From: Nymphaea colorata
Lineage: Eukaryota; Streptophyta; Magnoliopsida; Nymphaeales; Nymphaeaceae
Assembly (NCBI RefSeq): GCF_008831285.2
Contig: NC_045142.1
Coordinates: 9,216,713-9,280,712, forward strand
Length of the DNA: 64,000 nt
Direction: 5' to 3'
Every line of letters begins with the position of its first letter. The stretch's first letter is position 1. This document shows, piece by piece, positions 49,401 to 61,732 of this stretch. The translations under genes were made by a program, and so were the position numbers. The notes below the pieces were generated by a model. The model saw only the letters and a program-made list of their open reading frames with translations. It did not search any database and was not told where the DNA came from.

Positions 49401-52400
49401 GAATGACGCACAACACTGTTTTCTTATGTCGTTGAAGTCTGAGGTCACGTTAGAAATTCTGAAGTTGCCTAAAAATAAGTTTTTGTTGGCTATCGTTAAA
49501 TCTGCGCACAACTTATGATATTACTGCTCACGTCTAACTTTGAAAAAGTATACATATACTTAGAAGATGTTGGCATAATCATCGTTGTGACATTAGTGGC
49601 ATGTGGCAGTGGTGCTGCATGTGATATTGTTGATTTTTACTTTGTTGATCAGCCCTTTGACGAATGATATTGGTGCTGCGATAGCGAGTGATATTGTTGA
49701 GTTCTGTGCTATTGATGGGCCCCTTACCTAACTGACTACTTATAAGTTGGACGTTCTTTTGTGTGTTCAAATTGCTGCAAAACTGTTTTGGTGCTCCCTG
49801 TGTTCATTATGGCTGAGACTAGCAAACCAGATGGTGGCAATGATTATAAAGGAACTAAGAATTCCTTCTCCTTTGGATCTACAGTCACAGTTAGCATTGA
49901 CAAATCTGAATATGAGCAGTTTTTGGCACACAAAGCCCCACAGGCTTCAGCTTCCACTACTTTGATTGATCGAGCTCTCTCTACGGGTACATCCACTCCT
50001 GATTCAGATATCTCTTGGATTATTGACTCAGGAGCATCGAGACATTTCTGCAGTAGACTTGGTTTTTTCACTACGTTGCATAGATTCTCTCAGCCACGTC
50101 ATGTCAAAATTGCAGATGGTAGAATGTCACCTATATTGGGTTATGGAGATGCGAAGCTTTCTGAGTCTATGACCATTCCACATGTCTTATACGCTCCTGA
50201 GTTTCCATCTCATTTGCTCTCTGTTAAACAGTTGATTACTGATTTACACTGTCACATTATTTTTTACCTTGGTGCATGCTCATTTCAGAACTTACAAACT
50301 GGGAAGACTATTGGTGGTTGCTATGAAAAAGGGAGCGTCTACATCATGTCGGCCCCTATGAGTCTTGCTGCTACCACTTCTACATCAGATTCTACACCCT
50401 TTCAGTGGCATCTCAGGCTCGGTCATCCTTCAAGGTCCAAGCTCTGTTCCATCCTACCTCATCTTTCAATCCCAGAGCCATTTCAATGTGAGGCCTGTCA
50501 ACTTGGCAAGCATACTCGTAGTAGTTTTCCTTCGAGTCTTAGTCTATCAAGTCAAGGGTTGTTTGATCTTCTTCATGTTGATGTGTGGGGTCCTAGCAGG
50601 GTTGCTAGCTGATCTAAGTTTAGGTATTTTCTGGTTGTTGTTGATGATTAATCTCGAGTTAGTTGGGTATTTATTTTGAAAGAAAGGTCTACAGTAGTAT
50701 CTATTCTCACAAACTTGATTATTGAAATAAAAGCTCAGTTTGGTTCTCTTGTTAAGTGTATTCGCATTGATAATGCTCTTGAGTTCAAATCATCTATCTT
50801 AATGACCTTTTATGCTGAAAATGGTATCCCTCCCCAATTTACATGTCTTCATACCTCACAACAGAATGGAGTTGCCAAACGAAAACATAGGCAACTTCTA
50901 ACTGTTGCTTGTACCCTAATGTTTCATAATCATGTACCTGCATACTTATGGGGTGACGTCATACTCACGGCTTGTTACCTGACAAATCGTTTACCGTCAT
51001 CCTCTATTGACAACAAAGTACCGATTAAACTTGTTTATCCCAATCGAAGTTTATTTCCTGTTGCACCAAAAGTATTTGGCTGTACTTGTTTTGTTCACAA
51101 CCTCTGGGCCTAAACGTGATAAACTTGTTGTTCAAGCCATTAAGTGTATGTTCGTTGGCTATCCTCGAAACCAAAAGGGTACAAATGCTTTAATCCAGTA
51201 ACTCACAAAGAGTATATCAGTGCGGATGTTACTTTCTTCAAGTCTCAGTCCTACCTTAGTCCTACTTCTGTGTCATCTGAGATGCCATGTCCTATTCCTC
51301 TACCTATCCCTCCAGTCCCGTTGCAATCTTTTCCTTCTCCTACTCTGACTATGAATAGGTTTCAGGACCCTCCATTGGTATACACTCGTCGGCAGGATCC
51401 CTCTCATGGTCGACCATCAGAATCTTCTCAGGATGTGAGCTCCATTGAAGTAAGTATACCTGACATTGATCCTTCTCAGGATTTGCCTATAGCCCTGCGC
51501 AAAGGCAAGAGACAGTATACTATGCATCTTATCTCACAATTTGTTTCCACTGACCACCTTGATGACAATTTGCAGCAATTTCTTCATGCCATGACAGTTC
51601 ATACTGTACCAACTAGTCATCAACAGGCATTACTAGACTGTAAATGGCGAAAAGCCATGCAAGATGAGATGACTTACAACGTGGTACCTGGGAATTGGTT
51701 GATCCTCCTTCAAATTGTGATATTGTTGACTCTAAATGGATCTTTACAGTCAAATATCATTCAGATGGGTCTGTAGAGAGATATAAGGCTCGATTAGTGG
51801 CTAAGGGTTACACCCAGACATATGGAGTTGATTTCTTTTATACTTTTTCTCTTGGCTAAGAGTTACACCCAGACATATGGAGTTGATTTCTTTGAGACTT
51901 TCTCTCCTGTGGCTAGGTTGGGTACAATTCGCCTCATTATCTCTGTTGCGGTACACTCTGATTGGCCTATGTATCAGCTGGATGTGAAGAATATTTTCCT
52001 ATATGGTGATCTTGAAGAGACTATATATGCAACAACCCCCAGGGTTCGAGCGACAGGGGGAGTGTAGAAAAGTGTGTCGTCTGAAGAAGGCAATTTATGG
52101 ACTTAAACAAAGTCCTAGGACGTGGTTTCACAAATTATCTGAGGTCGTTTCACAGTGTGGATTTGAAAGATCTCCTTTGGACCATTTTCTATTCATCAAG
52201 AAGACCTCCAAAGGTATAGTTGTTATGGTAGTTTATGTTGATGACATTATCCTGACAGGTGATTGTGATCAAGAAATTTCGGTCACAAAGACTTTCCCTG
52301 AGAAGCACTTTGTCACGAAATATCTTGGTCACTTGCGATATTTTCTTGGGATTGAGGTTGCCCATAACAAAGAAGGTGTAGTGTTGTCTCAGGGGAAATA

Positions 52401-55400
52401 TGTGCTTGACCTACTGCAGGATACAGGGATGTTAGGAGCCAAGCCGGCTAATCTCCCGATGAATCCACGTCTTCATCTTCATGATGATCAATCGAAGCCA
52501 GTGGATTCAAGATCTTATAGGTCTCTTATGGGCAAGCTTCTGTATGTCACTATGACTAGACCAGACATTAGTTTTGTTGTTGGGAATTTAAGTAAGTTTA
52601 TGAAAAAACCTAGAAAAGTCCATTGGGATGTTGCATTGATGGTTTTGAAATATCTAAAGTCATCCCCGGGCAAGAGCCTCTTTCTCAAGAAAGGTGAATC
52701 TTTAAAAATTGTTGCTTACAGTGATGTTGACTATGCAGGGTCAGTTGATGACAGAAAATCCACTACAAGCTTCTGTATCTTTGTTGGGGGCAACCTCATA
52801 TCATGGAGAAGAAAGAAGCAAAATATAGTTTCGAGTTCAAGTGCAGAATCTGAATATAGAGCAATGGCTCAAACGGCTACTCAGATGACTTGGGTTACAT
52901 CTATACTAACAAATATGAGTATTGAAGTTCCCCTTCCTATGAAAATGTACTGTGATAACAAGGCTGCCACTTACATTGCAAATAATCCAGTATTTCATGA
53001 GAGAACAAAACACATAGAAGTCGATTGTCATTATGTTCAGGATCTTATACAAGGAAGTGTTGTGTCTACCAATGTTATAAAAGGCGTAGCGTATCGCGTA
53101 TCGGTCGGGCCGACCTATACGCCGTATCGTAATGTAGGGTAACGTATCATAAAATTATTTTTTTAATTTTAAAAATATTTAAAAATCAGAAAAAAATAGA
53201 CAAAAATCCTTAAAAATCTGAAAAAAATGAACAAAAAATCAGAAATCAAGAAAAATAAAAAATGTATTCAAATATAAAAAAGATCATCATACATAAGGAA
53301 TATTCATGTGTATACTATCAACAATACATTCAAAAATAAAAAATCAAATACTCAAATTAACATAATAAGCATCCATCACAATTTTAAACTTGAAAATTTT
53401 ATAAAATTTTAGGACTTAGAGTCTTAAGACTTGGAGTTTTAGGACTTAGATTACATCACAATTTTATAAGTTCAAACATACAGTTATCATCCTTCATGAT
53501 TCAATGATGATATCTCCCAAATTGATGAATTCTCGGTTAATTTTTATGAAAATAGGCAAAATTTCTCCCTCCTATGTCTATTGGAGTCTTTAAATAGAAG
53601 AAGAGAGAGAGGGAGGAGTGTTTAAACTTATAAAAAATAAGAAATTTTATGTTTTCTCCTGTATCGTACGATACGGGGGTGTATCGCCCGTATCATACGA
53701 TACAGGCCCCATATCGTACGATACGCATGCATATCGTGTATCGAACACGTATCGTATAGGTTTCTTCAACCTATACGATACGTATTGTACGATACGCGTG
53801 CGTATCGTACGATACGGATAACATTGGTGTCTACAGTTCATGTAGCTTCTGAAGATCAAGCAGCAGATATGTTTACTAAGGCTCTTCCTATTGGTGATTT
53901 CTCTAGATGTTGTAACAAGCTGAGCATGATTGATATCTATGCTCCAGCTTGAGGGGGAGTGTTGAAATTAGAAAGTTTATACTTAAGTGTGGTAGTTTCC
54001 TAATCATTTAAAAGTTAGTCTTCTTTAGTCATTTATATCTTTATGTGTCTCTCTTGTGTAAAGACTCTAGCCGACCCCTATTCTCTCTTTAAATAAGATA
54101 TTAGGGTTAGCAATAAAGGGACGATAGTTTATTCTCACTCTCTCTCTCTCTTTCTCTCGTTCTCTTTTGTTCCCCTCTCTTTTCTCCATCTTTTGTAACA
54201 TCAAGTAAAGTCAAGCATTGAAAAGAATCAAAATTTTCATGACAGGAAGGCAAATAGTGCATAAGAGCTTACACCATCAGGATCATCAGACTTGCGGAGA
54301 GCTGTAACAATATCTGTCAATTGAGAAAATTTTCTTCTTAGATCCATATTGTCATCCGACATATCATATGGTTGAAGAGAAGATTCGCTAGAAGCTTCAG
54401 AGTCCCTGCTTTCAGCATCGTCACTATCTTCCGCATAACGATGTTCATTACATAATGCTGCTGGATCTACAATTTCATCAGGATCAACTAAAGTGGTCTC
54501 AGATAGCTTTACGCCACTGACAGGTACTCTACTATCTAAATTCTTGCTCCTAGCATGTTTAGAGGATTCAGTCATCATATCATCATTTGTTTCGTGCCTG
54601 ACATCATCAGGTTGAATGTTCAATTCTGAGTCGAGCATAGGGAAAGACTGCTCAGTCTCTACTTTGTTTTCTGTCTCATGCACATCAATCTTAAGCCCTT
54701 TAATTTTAGAAGGGAGGCCAAATTCCCAATCAACTGTTTCTTCCTTACACCTATCATCAAGGAAAAGAGGATTTTTTGGATCAACTACTTTGGAGAATGC
54801 CAAAGCCACACTGCTGGCCATTGTTCGAATCAAATGGTCTGGGTTCTCCAATCTATCTGAAAATAAGCATTCAAGAGAGAAAAAGAAACACAATCAGCAA
54901 GATGCGAAACTTTCCTTACACCTGAACTCATTGAGTTTGATTTGTTGACTATACTGCTAACTCCTTGAAGAAGTAAGTGTGACACATCTATTGCATCAAG
55001 ACTTTCTTTAGAAAGCTTTTCTAAAATGAGACCAACAGCAGCAGAGATATCTAAGAAATATTTCAGGAAGTCAACAAATGGAACCCGAGTGGAGCCGAAA
55101 AAAATATACAAGGAAAAAGGATACATGCTTGTTGATCCATGGGAGATGATTGCACGAACTCCTTTTGGGACCATAACTTGATTAAGCTTCCAAAAATCCC
55201 TAGAGAGCATTGAGTGGCATGTACCTCACGCATATTTGTAGAAGGTGCACATTGGAAGACAGCAAACTGCAATATCCATCTCAAGCAAGGGATGGGGAAC
55301 ACTTTCCGAAGTAAAAACTTCTCAGTGAACAGATTCCTGTACAACAAATAGAACACTCAAAAAGGATCATGAAGCATGTTGTCTAGGTCCACCAAAGCCA

Positions 55401-58400
55401 CATATGACAAGAACACATACTTATCATCCTTTACCTACAAACTAAGACCTTCTCAGCAACCATGGTTAAGAAATCATTTTGACAATCAAAACAACACAGG
55501 ATAAGCACATCACATGGCCATAACATTGTGAGGAAGAAGATAAGTACTTGTTCATTTTTCATCCTCATTCCATTTGCATTGACAGGCTGAATCACATAAT
55601 CATTCCTTTTAGTGTCATGGTTCTATAATCTATATATTAATGAGCCCCATGTGACTCTTACAATAACTGCTTAGAAGAGGATGTCCGGATAATTCCCCAA
55701 ACTACAGTTTCTTTGCAAGGTTTAGGGTAACATGAATATTTGTCAATCCATAATGATTGTGAACAAATTCCTTGAGTTAAGAAATAATAATTCATGCAGA
55801 CGTAAGAATTAAAAGGTTAATTTCACCAAGGTTTTCATTTCTTGCATTTTTAAAACAAAAGAAAATATTTTTATAGGAAAACATGATGAGATTTTCAATT
55901 TATCGCCAAAAATAAATTTCTCAAGATAATATAGTAGCATTATCACAAGAAAAGAAGGTTTTTTAAAGCAAACATTTTTTACACTTTAGAAGTGGCAAAG
56001 GTGTAAAAGGAGAGAGAGAGACACACACACAGGAAGGGAGGGATAGATTTTAAAAGTTGAATTTAGAAAAAGCTTGAAACTCTTGTCCTTGAAAGTTGAA
56101 ATTTTAAACTTTGAATCTTGTTGATGCATTTTTACAATTTCCAAAGCAATGATTTGCTGATAGCTTGGTGTAACACTATGACTTATTAGTTGTTGGCTAA
56201 CTTATGGTGCTTACGGTTAGTATTGATTGTTATCTCGTCACATGTTACTTGTTAGTTATTGACTTGTTTGATAATTGTTACATTAGCTTGGCTACCAAAT
56301 TGTAGTCTTAACAATTTTAGCTTTTCATTTATTTTATTTGTACCTTTTTTGTGCTTGTTTATCTTACCTTGAAAATTCCAAAAACTTTCCTGAGAACGAC
56401 AACCTCACTAGCAAATATCTGAAAAAATCCTAACCAGTTAAAACCCAATAACAATATTTGTGACTGCTCTTCACCAGCACCATAGGAAACAATTCAGATA
56501 CACATAATAAAGGCCTTACCAAAGCTGTTCAACTCAACACAGCGAGGACATCATTTTTGACAGCCAATCACAATATAAGTACCACAGTCCAACAAAACTT
56601 TCTTGCATTTTAAACGGCAAGGCTTTTTTTGAATATAATATGACGAGCTTGAAAAATACAGGAAAATTACGATAAAAATACTGTCAATCTTTACAAAATT
56701 AAAAAAATAAAAATGATGGGAAAATAAAATAAGTGAGAAACTAATAACATAAACATCAAAAATAAGAAGATTTGCAACAAAAAAAAAATTAGAAAATGAA
56801 AAAAACAGATTGGAATTAAAAAAAAACATGAAAAAGACGAATAAAATGAAAAAACGGAAAAAATGTGAGAAAAAAAAAGAAACAAAGCGTTTTTTTTGTG
56901 TTTTTTGCATTTTAACAAATGGCGTCTTTTTTTAGTTTTAAACGGCTAATTTATTTACGCATTTTTTCATGTTTTGTTCGAGGAAAAATGCATTTTTTGT
57001 GACTATGATAAGTACTTTATGCCATGCAAAGCCTTAAATAGTTAAATGGTATTTCTTAGCCAGTACACCCACCTTCATGCCCATATGGTAGTGGTGATGC
57101 TGGTTCCTCCTAGGCTCTTGTAACTAGGGCTGGATCCAAATAGCATGTATCTGGATTCTAAGCTTGCTTCAAATTAACAAGAGCACATTCATGTTCGGGC
57201 TATATACTTAAATCACCCAAGCAAAAGCATGGTTGTTCCCCTAGATGTTCAGGATATGAGCATGAGGCTCTTATACATACATACAAATATACAAACACAA
57301 GACTTCATAATCAGGTCTGCAAAAAAATTATGAAATCTTGATTGAATGAAAAGTTGAAAGGACAATAAGCTGTATTAGTACCAGTGCACTCAGAAATAGA
57401 GCTGAAGAAAGTGAATAGATGGAAAAGGAAGTCAAATGCCAGCCTTTCATGCCTTAGTATGCCTCCAGTCCTAGCAGCATAAGATTCCACAGTTTCCCAC
57501 CATATTCAGGCCTCTCTTTCAACTTCATTGGCAGCACAATTACTCATTTACAGTTATGAAGTTCTGTCCTTAATGAATATTAACAAGGGGATCCATTTGT
57601 CTCAGTGGCAGCAATGACATTTGGAGCTATGTAACTAAAATTGCACATCCAAGATACAAACAGCATACACATGTAATGCAAAAATAAACATGGGAAAACA
57701 GTCATCCACACCACCAAGTTCTGTAATGTGATCTATACACAGGTACGAATATGACCTTGTTGCCAGATCATGCTTAAGAGCTTTAGAAAAGAGAATCTGG
57801 AGTACGCCATATGCTTCTTCATCATTAATTTGCCTTCTGAACATCAGAAGCAACAATCCTTCAGAAAATTTTTCTACAGCATATGAGTCTTTTATTGCTC
57901 TGACCAAACCTTGCCAAACTACCACTCTGGAATTTGATTCCGTCAAACGTGAGGAATCAACATTGGCTAATAAACATCCACGCACATCGTTCAGTATAGA
58001 AAGAAACATCTCATGAAGTAGGATATCTGTAAGGAAAAAAGAGATCCACTTTCAGAACCATTTATTCCTTAGATTATAGATATAAGAATTATTCATCTAT
58101 AGCCCCTCCAACTTCCCATTTATTGAACCAATATAAGTCCCCCGATAAAAGGACAAAGACTAGAAGTCATGAGAAACATAAAATTGGGCTTACAGCAACT
58201 ATAAGCTATGACAGCAGTTTAAAAGGTGCCTCCCACAAAGACAAACAGCAATCTCCTCACAAACAAAGAGCTTTACAAATCACAACCTCAAGAACCACAA
58301 ACAAACTTTAAAGAATGTACAAAGAAATTAAACAAAATGTGTTCAATTTTTTAAGAAACGCTCAGCAAACACAAACAGCTGAAAAATGAATCATGTCGAC

Positions 58401-59313
58401 AGAATGAGAGGGCTAGCCACTTGCTCACCCAATGTACAGAAAATCCAGCTGCATGGCTAGCCAACAGGTGGCAACTGTCGGTTGTCATTTGACAAAAATA
58501 ACAGAAAAAATAAAAAAATAAAAATAAAAAAAACCAAGAAAATAAGAAAACAATAAATATGTAAATTGCAAAGCGTAGATAAAATTATAAACATATATAT
58601 CACAAAATATATGTAGCTACCCAGGTTTGGTAAAAAAACAGAAAGCTTTTCTGCGGAGAGAAGAATGAATAAAAGCAAAAAAAAAACTATTGTTAAAGCA
58701 CAAACCAAAGGTATCAATAAGTGTTCCAAACTGATCAATGATGTTCATAACTTAAGACCAAAGTCATAAAATATAAAACCTAGTAACCAATCAAACCTTC
58801 TTAAATTTTAACATGGGGAAGAGATACGTGATGGTCATAAAGTGGTTTTGATTGATGTCTTTATCTCAGGAACAAAAGGAACAAGAAATAACACAAACAG
58901 ATACACTAAAAAGATTACCAAAAAACCATAGTCAGCGAACGGCAAATTACAGAACTAACAATCAATAACTAAAGCTCTGGAATTAGAGCTTATGTGACAA
59001 TTGGTGGAGCCACTCTTTAACCAACAGGTTACAAGTCTAAACCCTAAAAGTTCTATATCTTCACAAGCACCAACATAAATTGCAAACTAAATCATCAAAA
59101 ACAGAAGGTAGACACAGGTTGGTCAAGGCCTTAAAAGCCCAGATGGGATGAGTCGCTCCAACTCTATCCAAGTTGTTGTGTACATATTCTACGATATTAA
59201 GAATGTTGGACTCAAATGTATATGTATATTTCACACATTATGTCTGCATATATTCTGTATATAAAAAGAGAAAGGTAGGTAACCTTCAATTTTCAGCCTG
59301 GTAGTTGATCCAC

Positions 59314-59360
<47 letters not shown>

Positions 59361-60330
59361 ACCCAAAAGATAGAGTTTGGGAGCGATAGTTTGGGTTTTA
59401 TAGCTCATTTCTAACTTCTGAAGAGGGAAAATCCGTAAAACATAGAAACAGCCTGGTTTTACCTTTCACAACAGGTTTTTAGTTTTCCAAGATTTATCCA
59501 GAATTTGTTTAAAAAATGATAGAAAAATAATCATCAAATGTACCAAATTCTGGATAACTAAAGGGACCAACTCGGTCAGAATGACTTGCAGCTAACTAAT
59601 CCCAAAACGGGCCCTGCTGACTTTGATGGTAGGGACTAGCATGCTAAATATTGACTAGCACCATTTGTCCCTATTTTGGCAATTTGCAACTAAGGAGTAA
59701 GGACATTTGAAAAGCCTTTATTTCAACTCTTTCAAGGATGTAGAAATGTATGTTTTCTATAATGTCATATATATCAAGTTCTTATAACATTTTCAACTTC
59801 ACAAAAAGAGGGGGGGAACCCCTAAAGATCTCAAACATAACTTGAATAGAATTTCTGGAAATAATGATGCAGGTTTTATTTTTCAGCAGTCCTCGAGAGG
59901 TTTCTTAACTTAAGACAAAGAACGTCATTGTTTCTAGAAGGCTTTTTTAATTTTCAAGGCAGTCCATCAAGACAATGTAAAAGAATAGATGCATGGAATC
60001 TTCTAATGCAAAATGAAAAATGGAAGGCAATAAAATTTCAACCAAGAATCGCAAATATCATCCTACAACAAAAGCAGCATTAACTTTGCTCTGGTGCAAT
60101 TCTGATATCATGTTGGCAAAAATGGCACTCCCATTACCTGCTGAACCACGTCTACAAATGCGAGAAATCAACTGACTAATAAATGAAAAAGCACCATTTG
60201 AAGCAGAAGATAAATCTTCTCCTCCAGAAACCGCTAGAACACTGTCTTTGATTACAGCAAGAATCTGAATAGAAACTTGCCTGAAGAACCAACTGGAAAG
60301 CTTTCTTAAGAATAAACTTGGATTATCATT
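46439..60330 (-). CDS. TELO2: Telomere length regulation protein TELO2/TEL2 homolog, partial (N-terminus missing)
   Basis: Exons on the minus strand: 60138-60330, 57756-58026, 55125-55336, 54922-55050, 54273-54856, 47695-48467, 47421-47616, 46439-46573. All introns are GT-AG and every phase joins, giving 830 residues to the stop. Family signatures: '[13 protein letters not shown]' across the first junction, '[18 protein letters not shown]', '[19 protein letters not shown]', 'QQAYISAAVGL', '[11 protein letters not shown]', '[29 protein letters not shown]', '[27 protein letters not shown]', '[14 protein letters not shown]', '[15 protein letters not shown]'. TELO2 with TTI1 and TTI2 forms the TTT complex, which works with HSP90 to stabilise PI3K-like kinases (TOR, ATM, ATR). 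A plant homolog is about 1000 residues, so roughly 200 residues are missing upstream. The 65-bp intron (54857-54921) is very short, and 48468-54272 contains a copia element. Confidence 0.93.
48557..48791 (+). repeat. 5' LTR of copia element 2
   Basis: It begins TGTTGAAATTAG and matches 53960-54200. The end is damaged: the final 'ca' of the LTR and the start of the primer-binding site are missing. Confidence 0.9.
48792..48800 (+). other. Truncated primer-binding site of copia element 2
   Basis: TATCAGAGC remains of the usual TGGTATCAGAGC. A deletion of about five bases spanning the LTR end and the first bases of the site explains it. Confidence 0.7.
48801..49760 (+). other. Leader and decayed gag region of copia element 2
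   Basis: This 960-bp stretch lies between the primer-binding site and the first protease-containing frame. Copia gag should be here, but no zinc knuckle or gag domain was seen, so gag is deleted or too decayed to recognise. Confidence 0.6.
51799..51908 (+). repeat. 55-bp tandem duplication in copia RT
   Basis: Units 51799-51853 and 51854-51908 share 'acacccagacatatggagtt'. The period is not a multiple of three, so it breaks the RT frame. Confidence 0.85.
53070..53826. mobile_element. hAT-type MITE with GTATCGTACGATAC palindromes
   Basis: The ends are CAATGTTAT and its exact complement ATAACATTG. A perfect 8-bp target duplication GTGTCTAC lies at 53062-53069 and 53827-53834. Subterminal regions are dense in 'gtatcgtacgatacg'-like palindromes (53090-53150 and 53660-53820). 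The middle is AT-rich and non-coding. The element is inserted in the RNase H end of copia element 2, so it is younger than that element. Length is 757 bp. Confidence 0.93.
53951..53959 (+). other. Polypurine tract of copia element 2
   Basis: GAGGGGGAG directly precedes the 3' LTR and overlaps the end of pol. Confidence 0.85.
53960..54200 (+). repeat. 3' LTR of copia element 2
   Basis: It begins TGTTGAAATTAG and ends TTTTGTAACA, followed by the target duplication TCAAG. It differs from the 5' LTR by several substitutions and small indels. Confidence 0.93.
55337..57755 (-). other. Large TELO2 intron (2.4 kb)
   Basis: AT-rich, with A-rich low-complexity sequence around 56690-56900. No transposon ends or coding exon were recognised. 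The donor AG|GTCATA is weaker than the others. Confidence 0.6.
58027..60137 (-). other. Large TELO2 intron (2.1 kb)
   Basis: AT-rich with a TA/GA microsatellite at 59311-59360. No exon is needed here: the flanking exons join in phase to give '[13 protein letters not shown]', as expected for the family. Confidence 0.65.
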
Positions 60331-61732
60331 CTGGAATAAACACGTGAAAAAAGAAAATGCACTACAATGTGAAACCTGACAAGGTATGGTTCTTGCATAT
60401 ACATTCCAAATCATTACAATGTGAAAGTTGCCAAGATATAGTTCCTGCATGTGCATTCGTCTGGAAGAAATGGTTGGCTCAAACAAATTTGTTATATAAG
60501 GCATCCAAATATGAACTGAAAATTTGTGCACTGTGACATGTCTAGGATATAAGTAAATGGCAGAGATGAAAGCTAAAAATTTTGGAACAGAATCTCCCAT
60601 TGCTTGATCAACCTGGACACTATACTTCCATCCACAGATCAAACATCAAGACTAAGTCCTCTAATTGGAAAGGATATAGAAGGTCAAAGGATTTCGACAT
60701 GGATAGTTTACATCAGCAGGACAGGATTTGCTAGGTCTCTACCAATCAGCATAAAGAAACAGGAGTGATGATGAAGGAGCAGATATACAATCCCCATTAC
60801 CGATGCATGGATCATGACCTATCTCTTGTATTATATACTAATCTTTCAGTACAGGAAAAGAGAAACAATTGCCTGCTGTATAGAACAGAAATGCAGTAAT
60901 GTCACATGAGATAATAAACATGCCATACTTAAACAAATACTCGTAGCCATACTTAAACAAATACTCGTCTCTCAGATCTGAACCAGATTCAAAAGAAAAT
61001 GGATCCAGATCTGGAACATCTCAATAGCATCCGTTAAGAAGTGCATAGTTTTGAACCCTCGAAATATTGCCCTTCAAAACTAAAACTTCTGCTTTTCCAG
61101 GCCTTTCATGAATAAATTAGCCACTTAATTTTCAATTCAATGACAATGAAGCTCAATCTTTTTGTCTTCAACGTTCTGCATCATGAAATCATCAATCTCT
61201 CAATGTGTTTCATCTGACTGTGAGGGATGAGATTGAAAGATATTTGTAGAGCAGTTAAATTGTTAAAAAATAGGGTTAATCTTGCAATAGATACTCCCAA
61301 TTCAGTCAACAAATATCCAGTCCATGTGACCTTGGTTGTTATAGGCTTATAGCAGTCATAGATCTATTTCTGTTTTCTCTCCGCTCCAAGACACTAGATC
61401 CACTCTAATAAAAATATAACAACTAGAGATCAATTGTCTTACATCAGGATGCTACACAATTTGCAGATGCATAGGCAATGATATTAAGTGTGGCATTTTT
61501 TAAATGTTGATTCATTCAATAACTATATACAAGAGAAGGAGGAGATTGGGAGAGACAAAACAAACAAAGCAATAGTGAGAAGCAGATCTATTTGACATGC
61601 TTACATAAATATTACAATTATTAGGGTACATTAATACCCTTGTATATTATAAATATATTACAAGAGCGCCATTAATGGGGTGCTGACTGATCAAGTACAT
61701 ATTAAACTGCTTGGATCACACCCAATTGGATT
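60331..61732. other. Upstream part of TELO2, exons not resolved
   Basis: A further TELO2 exon should precede 60330. A minus-strand stretch near 60560-60615, after a possible acceptor 'gtgtccag', encodes 'VDQAMGDSVPKFL', but no matching donor was found, so I do not call it. The rest shows no recognisable gene or repeat. Confidence 0.4.

Larger units (their letters stand above)
49761..53952 (+). pseudogene. Degenerate copia pol polyprotein, split by a MITE
   Basis: In order: protease '[13 protein letters not shown]' (about 50010-50050); GAG pre-integrase '[15 protein letters not shown]' and '[11 protein letters not shown]' (50400-50520); integrase core, with a stop at 50610-50612 after '[11 protein letters not shown]', continuing to '[15 protein letters not shown]' (50855-50905); RT with '[13 protein letters not shown]' and '[11 protein letters not shown]' (52090-52270); RNase H with '[13 protein letters not shown]' and '[12 protein letters not shown]' (52840-52990). 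The reading frame then meets the MITE at 53070 and resumes at 53835 with 'DMFTKALP', ending at 53952. A 55-bp tandem duplication at 51799 shifts the frame in RT. It is not functional. Confidence 0.92.
48557..54200 (+). mobile_element. Ty1/copia retrotransposon inside a TELO2 intron
   Basis: LTRs at 48557-48791 and 53960-54200 are flanked by a perfect 5-bp target duplication TCAAG (48552-48556 and 54201-54205). The element runs antisense to TELO2. Without it the intron would be about 156 bp. The pol is decayed, gag is not recognisable, and a hAT-type MITE is inserted near the 3' end of pol. The protein pieces resemble those of the copia element at 12093-17229 (for example 'DNKAATYI', 'CQLGKHT', 'SQQNGV'), so the two belong to one lineage although their LTRs differ. 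Confidence 0.95.

Noticed and set aside
52760-52775. CACTACAAGC as a possible CACTA terminus
   Set aside because: It lies within the copia RNase H coding sequence (codons for S-T-T-S), with no subterminal repeats around it.
60058-60137. Extension of the TELO2 exon to a donor near 60066
   Set aside because: Its phase does not fit the next exon, while the donor at 60138 joins in phase and restores the family motif RRGSAD.
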